From Mytilisepta virgata (lineage: Eukaryota > Mollusca > Bivalvia > Mytilida > Mytilidae): a stretch of 64,000 nucleotides of DNA. Below are positions 56,932 through 64,000 of the stretch, piece by piece. A model generated the notes under the pieces. That model was not told where the DNA came from. It made no database searches and was given only the letters and a program-made list of their open reading frames with translations. Position 1 is the first letter of the stretch; each line of letters opens with the position of its first letter. The stretch is taken from the NCBI GenBank assembly GCA_028015205.1, contig CM051518.1, positions 34,128,001 to 34,192,000 of the forward strand. The letters run 5' to 3'. Made by a program: the position numbers and the translations under genes.

Positions 56932-57147
56932 CAGAGAAGATCTTTAAAAAAAGTTTACGACGGACGACGACGGACACCAAGTGATGACAAAAGCTGACAC
57001 GTCCTTTTAGGCCTGGGCATGCTCTTAAATGAATACAAACTATACCCCCTAAGCTATAACTGCATATATTTATAAAACTTGACCGTTGTTGATGTATATT
57101 ATTTTTCATCTGTGATTGGTCGTCAGCTAAATTATACGATTTTAAAG

Positions 57148-60100
57148 ATGGCCGCCAATGTTCCAACCCTTCCACAGAGTCAACAAATTAGCCAACACCA
57201 GCAGCAACAGCCACCTCCACCCACCGATTTAGATGCAATACATAATAAACAACTTATACCACAACTCAAAGAATCATTGGCTGTAGCGTATCTTAAATAT
57301 GACAGATGTGATTTACAACATTTCTTAAGAAGTGCTCAAATGTCACAATTTATCAACATGGGGTTAATAGCCTTACATGACGCACTTACGATGGAAAATT
57401 TAAGTTGACCGATTTCAAATATAGTGTAAATGTCCTCACTTTGTAAACGCCGAATTCAACAACATATTTCCTGAAATGCCTATTTATCCTTTGAAAAATT
57501 GGGTGCAAGGACAAATTGCCCCACTTCAAACTCGCACCAACTTTTTACCAACTGACCCCAACTTGGAAAATATTAGTAAAAACTTGCTCCAACTGTGAAA
57601 ATCATAGTCACCAACACCAACTCGCTCCAACTTATGAAAATAAGAGTTACAAACTCACCCCAACTGATGAAAATGATAATTTCATACTCGCTACATGTGA
57701 ATATTAGTTACCAACTTGCCCCAACTATTGATAATAATACAAATTCACTCCAATTGTGAATTTCAGTTACAAACTCGCCCAACCGTAAAATAATTGCCAA
57801 TTCAGCAACTGTAATTAACATGGAGTGTAATGGGAAATTTTTTTATGCCCTGATATATTCTTGATAAAATGGTATGTTGTTAAATTCAACAACCCTTGAG
57901 TTGTTGAATTTAACAACATTGTCAAATTCATAGTTTTCCCAAATTGATAAACAACTCTACCTAGTATTCACACGCATTGGATTAAATGCATATCATGTCA
58001 CTTACATAGTATACAATTTTCATAAAAAAGTTAATATCCAAAACTTTTAAATAGAGGAATGGGTTATTTCCCACAGTGAAGGTTAAAATCTGCATGGTAA
58101 ATATAAATAGGTGTGTCTAAACAGAGTCTGGTGGGAAAATATCAGATACATGTAATATACATGTTTGATAAAATTTTCTTTTTGTATTAGGCCAAAAAAA
58201 AAAGATATGTCTGTTTACAGTTACCCGAAAAAGTAAAGTGAAAAATAAACTGAACTTGTGTCAAAAGCGAAGTTAGAGTTACCAATAAATTTAATCAATT
58301 GCCTGATACATCCAAATGTTCACAATTGCGAGGGAATCTTGCATCCCGTGTAATGAAATAAAAACTTTGTCTTCATTTTATCCAACCAATAACCAAGGGA
58401 AATAACCCAGTCATTAAAAATACGGGTAATCTCGGACCACGGCAAGACAGACCGCACAACTTGAAATTTTGTTGCAAAAAAATTAAAATACCGACCTACC
58501 TACCTTATTTATTTGGATGATGTAACCCTAAACAGACAAATAATATTTTTTTTTTTTTGGGCCTTAATGTAATTCTGTATTATTTAAGCATTTTAATAAG
58601 GGTATTTTCCAGACTCCTCAAGTCATTCTGGCTGGAATTATACTATAATAATGTATAATGATTATATCCAATGCCCCGGCAGGTCATCCAAGATGGCTGC
58701 CTGAGCCAAACTTAGTTTAACATAGGACCCTTTGCCCCAGAAATTTACTTAAAGATCTTCTTGTCTGAAACAACTTGGCCAATTGGAGCAAAAGTTGGCA
58801 GCAATGGTCCTTAGGTGGTTCTCTTTCAGAAATATATCCGATGACTGCCCCCGTCATCCAAGATGGCCGCCAGAGCCAAACTTAGTTTAACATAGGACCC
58901 TATGGGAAATTTACTTAAAGATCTTGTCTGAAAGCACTTGGCCAATGGAACAAAACTAGGCAGCAATGGTGCTTAGGTGATCCTCTTTCAGAATTATATT
59001 CGATGACCCCACCCATCATCCAAGATGGCCACCAGAGCTGAACAGTTTTACATAGGATTCTATGGAAAATTTACTTAAAGATCTTCTTGTTTGAAACCAC
59101 TTGGCCAGTTAGAACAAAACTTGGCAGCAATGGTCCTTAGGTGGTTCTCTTTCAGAATTATATCTGATGACTTGACCCGTCATTCAGGATAGCCGCCAGA
59201 GTCGAACATAGTTTAACATAAGACCCTGTGGGATAAAGATCTACTTGTCTGAAACTGTTTGGCCAGTTGGAACAAAACTTGGCAGCAATGGTCCTTAGTT
59301 GGTCCTCTTTCAGATTGATATCTGATGACCCTATCCACCATCCAAGATGGCTGCTAGAGTGGAACTTAGTTTAACATAGGACCTAGCTAATGGGAAAGTT
59401 CACTAAATGATCTTCTTTTTTGAAAGCAGTGAGCCAATTGGAACATGACAGCAATGTTCCAGGCTGCCAGTCAAGATGGACATAGTCCAGGTGAGCGATA
59501 CAGGCTCCTGGGATCCTCTAGTTTTCTTTATCTTTGAAAACTTTCAAAAATCTTCTCCTCTTATACTACAGGATCAATTTCAGCCAAACTTAGGCTGAAA
59601 GATCCTTAGGGTATCTAGTATAAAGGTGTTGTTTTATTTTCTTGTCCATTGAGAAACAGGGCTAAAAATAGAACATAGGTGAAAAATGCACTTTTTGGCT
59701 CATATCTCAAAAACTAAAGCAGTTAGAGCAAAACTGACAAGGAGTAAAAATGTTTATGAGGTCAAGATCTACCTGCCATGAAATTTTCAGATGAATCAGT
59801 CAACCCATTTTGGGGTTTATTGCCTCTTATTTCTTAATTTTAAGGAAATTTTGCACTGTTATGTTATTAACTTGAATGTTATTATAGATAAAGACAAATA
59901 AGCCAAAATGACCAAAATAGTCAATTGACCCCTTATACGAGTTTTTGTTCTTGAAATTATTATTTACATGTAAACAGTAATTTTTTTTTATCAGTAAGGT
60001 CTCTTGTTTTGTACACAGTTTAAACACTACACATAAATATATGCATTAAAAAAAAAAATTTTGTTTGTTTTAAACTTAATTTATATCTGAAAAACTGGTA

Positions 60101-63100
60101 ACAATTTACACAAGGTTATTTTCACTTTACAATCTATTGTAGCGTAAAGAAGTTTTACATATAAATTAGTATTATCTGCCCCTGGTATCTGGTTTTTGGA
60201 AAAGGGTGAAGTAATATTCAATTGGAAAGTCCTTAAATTTTGATTTTAATCATTATTTTTGTGCATCGTCAATTTGTGGATGCATTTAGTATAGATGAAA
60301 ACCTGCATAAAAGCACATGTACAGTCGGCTCTCATTATCTCGAAGTATGTCGGACCACAAAAAAATTTGAGATAGACAAAATTCGACTAAAATGGAGCTG
60401 ACAAATTTTTCTAGTTATGAAGGGAGATCATTTATTAATTCCAGTAATAAAAAATCTCTTTAGGTGCCGGTGTAAAACAATACGTACTATCGAGACATGA
60501 ATTTAATTTATTTATCCGTGTTCAGATACTTATATAATTAATGTGTAACATTTTATATTTATGAAAATAATGTATAGTTGAAGAAAAATTTATTAAAATA
60601 GAACAAAAAGATTTGACAGTCCATACTGTGTATGACAAGACAACAAATACTAGTAAATCATTAAAATTTTTTAAGTTGTTGATTAAACTTCTTTGTAGAT
60701 CTTTGTAATGAATATACTCAAAGTGAATTGTTTTTACAAATTAATGTGAATTCTCAATAAATCAATAGCATAAAAAATCAATCGATGTCGATTGTAAATT
60801 ACTGGAAGTAAAACTTACCTATGAAGACATTTAATCGGCAAGGTGATGTTTTGAAAGAGGATAATTCGACTCATGCAGATTCGCCTAAACATGAGTCAAA
60901 ATAAATATATTTGAACTGTAAAACATTTGGGGCCATAAAAAAAAATTGATTCATCCAAAAGTTCGACTTAAGCGAGTTTGAGATAACAAGAGTCAACTGT
61001 ATTTTTATAACAAATTTTAATGACTATGCACTGCATGGGTAGTTGCAGATCATAATCTATAATACTAAATTTACGAATTAGCCGAATAGGCGGCAAAACG
61101 CGTGGTTCAAAATAAACGATGTATGGTTCAGATTATAAAGGTTATTATCGGATTTGACAATCTGCATTTATAAATTTAAACTGCAGTTTTGTTTATGTGC
61201 AAATGGAATTTATATCCACTTATCCGATATGAATTCTCCCAACATATCCCTAAGAAGGTTCTCGAATGCATACTTTTAACACGTTGATTTAAATAAACAA
61301 GTATGCACATATTTTAAATGTAATATTATTTTTGTTTGAAATTACGGAAGAAGAATAAAACAAATTTAAAAAATTCTCCTTCGAGTGGGATGTTTCCGCT
61401 TCATGTATTCAGGATTGTTTTTCTACAATTTAACGCAATTTCTCCTAACCGTAAAGGTTATGAACTTTGAAGATTATGAAGAAGTAAGGTAAAGTTCAGA
61501 GAAATTCCTAACTTAGTTGTTTTTTGGATTGCTCGGATGTTTACCTTGCACAAAGTGATAATACCAACCATTATCTATTTTTACATTATTTGTCATGTGA
61601 CCTGTCTAAATATATCTCTACCATACAATTTCCTAGATAAAAATATTTTTAACAAATGGTAATCTTTAGCATTAATGACGAAATTTATCTCGGACATCTT
61701 TATAAACGTGGACAGCACACGCAGCCACACACTAAAAATGCTTTTATCGTCTGATTATTGGATATATTTGTGAAATTAATCCTCGCTTGCCCTGTCCATG
61801 ACGAGAATGAAACAATTGGAACAATTATTTTCCAAAAATATGCTCTACCTTACTCACGGCATCTTTTGAAAAATTCATCCGTCTCTAAGGAAATGTTTAC
61901 ATCTACAATTTAATTTTCATATCTATTCTGAAGGAAAAAGGTAATGCATTATGAAATGTGTATTTAATGAAAGCTTTTCATCAAGTTCCAGTTCAGAATT
62001 AATTAATTGTAACAATAAAAATATTGACAATTTATGTGGTTGTGTTTTCATCATAGATTTTGACTTTGAGGGAACCTTAAGGTTCATTTTGGTAATTCTA
62101 CGTGGCACACAGTCTACTTCATCAGTGGATACATCTTCGGTAGTAACGAACAGCCATATGACAATTGGGTCACGTTGACCTAAATTTCACGCTTCATTGA
62201 CTTTGGTTAAAGTTTGCATGACCATCCATTGCTGGAATACTACAGTATATATAGACATGAAACTATCAGTTGATACTACCTACTCGACAGGAAAGTTTAT
62301 AGGAAGCCTGCCACAACATCCATATTGAGTTCCATGAATGACATGACCGTAATAACTTTTTAAAGTCAATATGGCCACCAAAAAAAAAATGTTTATTTTC
62401 CCGCGCTCGCGCGGGTTCAATGTCTAGTTTTTCCTAAAATTTTAACCTTTGCTTTTTAAATCATCCTAGAAAATTACCATTTCATGTACAGATGACCCCT
62501 AAATTTTTTGGGTAGTGGAAAAATATCTTTTCAATCTGTTGATAATTTTTATCTGCTTTGTTTCAATGAAAAAAAATCCTTGAACTTGTCATTTTCAAGT
62601 TGCATTTCAAAAATCTAGGTTAGTGCAAAATAAATTCACCATTTGTAAAGATAATGATTAAAGAAGGTTGTGTGGGGGGAATATTTACATGGGCAAACGA
62701 AAAATAAGAGTTTAGCCTAAACATTGCATTATTCAATTTGTATAAAATGTGGTGAATAAAGACTGCAGCACACCCATACATGAAAAATTTGCACAAAAAT
62801 AACCCTTTACGACTCTCATTGAAGAAAAGATTCGGATTTGAAATCTTCTTTTTGACATTGGTTTAAATCAGATTTAGGTTTGTTGGGCTTTACACAGGTC
62901 TGGTTATAATTTTTGGTACTGAAGGTAGGAGTACTCACAGAGAACTGCAACCTTTAGTTGGAAAACTGATAATCCTTGACAATTCATATCAGAGTCAAAC
63001 ACACCTCACCATGAGTTGGAGTAATTATTACTTATTGTAATGAATGACCTATACCATTTCATTAAGGTCCCCATAGTGTTCAAGAAATATATAACAAATT

Positions 63101-63551
63101 TTTAAATTCTTTTTATGTAGAATTTGATGAAGATAGCTGGACAACAGTTACATCAAAATGCAACATCAGATGATACTTTGTAAGTATATAACCCTTCAAA
63201 ATACATCACATTCATCAAAAATATACAATCCACACAAAAAGTCAGAAATGTTCCATGGAAACACAGCATATCAATAGTTCTTTTTGAACATATGGAATGA
63301 TCCATTTATGAATGAATTATGTTAGACTCATGTCTGTGACGAAGAACAATTTTCTGAGTCTTCCAAATAAACCAAAAATTTGCCAAAAAGAAAATAAGTA
63401 TATTTATATAATTTTTAGAATTCAAATTTATATATTATAATAACTAATTTTTGTTTTCTACTACAGAAAATCAATTGAAGGACAACAACAGCGTTTGGAA
63501 AGAAGCCTTGAAGAGTTTTACTCCATATGTGACCAGCTGGAAGTGAATTTG
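57148..63551 (+). CDS. MED29: Mediator subunit 29 (intersex homologue), first three exons; runs off the window
   Basis: MED29 is a tail or upper-middle subunit of Mediator, which links activators to RNA polymerase II in the nucleus. Exons: 57148-57282, 63121-63179 and 63467-63551, joined in frame (45 codons, then 19 plus 2 nt, then 1 nt plus 28 codons). Exon 1 starts in a strong Kozak context (AAAGATGGCC) and encodes a Gln/Pro-rich head (SQHQQQQPPPPT), then NKQLIPQLKESLA. Exon 2 gives NLMKIAGQQLHQNATSDDT and exon 3 gives KSIEGQQQRLERSLEEFY then SICDQLEVNL. These match human MED29 blocks LIPQLKESLQ-TLMKVAAQ and CLEEFYALCDQLEL. The exon 1 donor (GCT then GTAGCG) is weak. The window ends in TATTCTTGCAG, which looks like the next acceptor. 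Intron 1 is 5.8 kb of mostly transposon sequence. Confidence 0.93.
57516..57795 (+). repeat. Minisatellite in MED29 intron 1
   Basis: About seven diverged units of roughly 40 bp with the theme ACTCGCYCCAACTNATGAAAA followed by TAATAGTTACA. The open frame over it (57516-57707) is a by-product of the repeat. Confidence 0.75.
57874..57919. repeat. Perfect 20-bp hairpin in MED29 intron 1
   Basis: ATGTTGTTAAATTCAACAAC and its exact reverse complement are separated by CCTTGA. It could fold into a stable stem-loop in RNA or a cruciform in DNA. No terminal repeats or target duplication were noticed around it. Confidence 0.8.
58660..59522 (-). repeat. CAAGATGG tandem array, reversed copy
   Basis: Five or six units of 155-170 bp each contain CATCCAAGATGGCYGCCAGAG, CTTAGTTTAACATAGGACCC, AAATTTACTTAAAGATCTTC, TTGGCCAATTGGAACAAAAC and AGCAATGGTCCTTAGGTGG. 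The units start near 58685, 58857, 59020, 59183 and 59340. The right edge (GGTGAGCGATACAGGCTCCTGGGATC) is the family's left end read backwards. It is the inverted counterpart of copy D. Confidence 0.8.
59523..60050 (-). repeat. Partial copy of the large dispersed repeat, reversed
   Basis: It reads AAATCTTCTCCTCTTATAC, ATTTCAGCCAAACTTAGGC, TTTTATTTTCTTGTCCATTG, GGGCTAAAAATAGAACATAGG and TTATAGATAAAGACAAAT, the reverse complement of the internal part of copies A and B. Confidence 0.7.
60322..60999. mobile_element. Tigger/pogo-like MITE, 678 bp
   Basis: The ends CAGTCGGCTCTCATTATCTC and GAGATAACAAGAGTCAACTG are inverted repeats; both sides are flanked by TA. Subterminal repeats GAGATAGACAAAATTCGACT and AAGTTCGACTTAAGCGAGTT add to the match. 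CAGT... ends with a TA target are typical of pogo/Tigger elements. No transposase is present. Confidence 0.75.
61002..62879. other. MED29 intron 1, unannotated part
   Basis: No gene or clear transposon ends. A CG-rich hairpin, CCCGCGCTCGCGCGGG (about 62400-62415), stands out in AT-rich surroundings. The opposing open frames around 61923-62178 overlap and show no domain. Confidence 0.35.
62880..63066 (-). mobile_element. Diverged SINE next to MED29 exon 2
   Basis: The segment GGAGTACTCACAGAGAAC, TTGGAAAACTGATAATCCTT, ATCAGAGTCAAACACACCTC lines up with 37505-37590 in the full SINE at 37423-37690. The tRNA-like head has decayed. It ends about 55 bp before exon 2. Confidence 0.65.
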
Positions 63552-63640
63552 GTATAATCTTATATTTTCAGCAAAACTGAACAATTTTTAGTGTTAGGAG
63601 AGTAAAGATATTTATGGTAGGACAATGGAATGATCTTGTA

Positions 63641-63970
63641 TCCATTGGTGGTCTTGTGGTATCACACTGGACTCAAGTGAAGAAGGTTGGTGTTTGATCC
63701 CCTGCTGGGTCAAACCAAAGACTTTAAAATTGGTATTTGTTCCTCTCTGCCAATCATGGAGCATTTTGGAGTAAGACCAAAGACTTCTCGGCTGGTAGAA
63801 TAATGTGTCTGGTTGGGATGACATGTCTTTCTGTTACTTCATGCGCTAGCACATTAAAAAGCATGTAGGTCCAGTGCCGTACAGGGTTCAATTTCATATT
63901 GCATCAACATGTTTTGTCCTGTTATAATTGCCACTGGACGTTAAACAATTATCAATCCATCCATCCATCT
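63641..63970 (+). mobile_element. tRNA-derived SINE in MED29 intron 3
   Basis: The head contains an A-box-like segment (GGTGGTCTTGTGGTATCAC) and a B box (GTTTGATCC), followed by GGGTCAAACCAAAGACTTTA, GCGCTAGCACATTAAAAAG, CCACTGGACGTTAAACAA and an ATCC tail. It gives the uninterrupted order of the SINE split at 50153/51176. The minus-strand frame at 63612-63824 is a shadow. Confidence 0.8.
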
Positions 63971-63989
63971 GTCCACTGAATCCTGGAAA

Positions 63990-64000
63990 TATTCTTGCAG
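63990..64000 (+). promoter_or_regulatory. Putative splice acceptor at the window edge
   Basis: TATTCTTGCAG at the extreme end fits a 3' splice site. If so, MED29 exon 4 starts at the next base outside the window, in phase 0. Confidence 0.4.

Larger units (their letters stand above)
53976..57029 (+). repeat. Large dispersed repeat, copy B (about 3 kb with insertions)
   Basis: Begins ACAAGAGGCTCCCAAGAGCC and GAATCGCTCACC; ends GTTTACGACGGACGACG, CACCAAGTGATGACAAAAGC. Blocks shared with copy A include GGTTGCTAGGGAATTTTTCAT, TGTTTACAGTTTGTCTTTAT and GCCATGGCGGCCATGTTTCT, with the middle part duplicated (about 54780-55180 and 55270-55700). It is interrupted by an (AAT)n retroelement tail at about 54286 and a reiterated-motif element at 55721-56931. 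No gene is present. Confidence 0.7.

Noticed and set aside
61923..62178. Opposing frames rich in Ser and Lys
   Set aside because: They overlap on the two strands, and neither has a domain, homology that I recognise or splice context; they lie deep in MED29 intron 1.

Overview
The window looks like nuclear DNA of a bivalve mollusc, most likely a mussel (Mytilus-like). It is AT-rich and crowded with transposon debris. It carries typical molluscan SINEs with ATCC or AATC tails and many long G or C runs. Its spliced genes have short exons and encode proteins close to animal housekeeping families. The species is inferred; no marker gene is present.

Layout. At 1-6880 there is no convincing gene, only repeats: a 370-bp inverted-repeat element, a 147-bp tandem array and a Harbinger-like MITE. 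At 6884-8207 (minus) two intact mitochondrial genes lie 19 nt apart, SDHAF1 then TAMM41. From 8.2 to 25.2 kb the DNA is repetitive, with LINE fragments, long-TIR elements and MITEs. At about 25282-25554 (plus) is the main exon of a secreted eight-cysteine peptide that resembles eclosion hormone and ends in an amidation signal. At 26752-43544 (minus) is complete PAF1, with 13 coding exons that join in frame to 456 codons. At 46760-48172 (plus) is an intact HMG-CoA synthase whose coding region lies in one exon. From 48.6 to 57 kb are nested transposons, including a SINE split by a 1-kb element with an integrase-type H2C2 zinc-finger remnant. At 57148 to beyond the right edge (plus) is MED29, with three coding exons visible.

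How the genes relate. SDHAF1 (complex II assembly) and TAMM41 (cardiolipin pathway) both serve the mitochondrial inner membrane and may share one transcript. PAF1 and MED29 both act in RNA polymerase II transcription and point away from each other. They are also divergent neighbours in the human genome, so the HMG-CoA synthase gene and the transposons appear to have been inserted into an old gene pair. Most of the sequence is repeat. One dispersed family, marked by CAAGATGG-type sub-repeats, occurs at least seven times.
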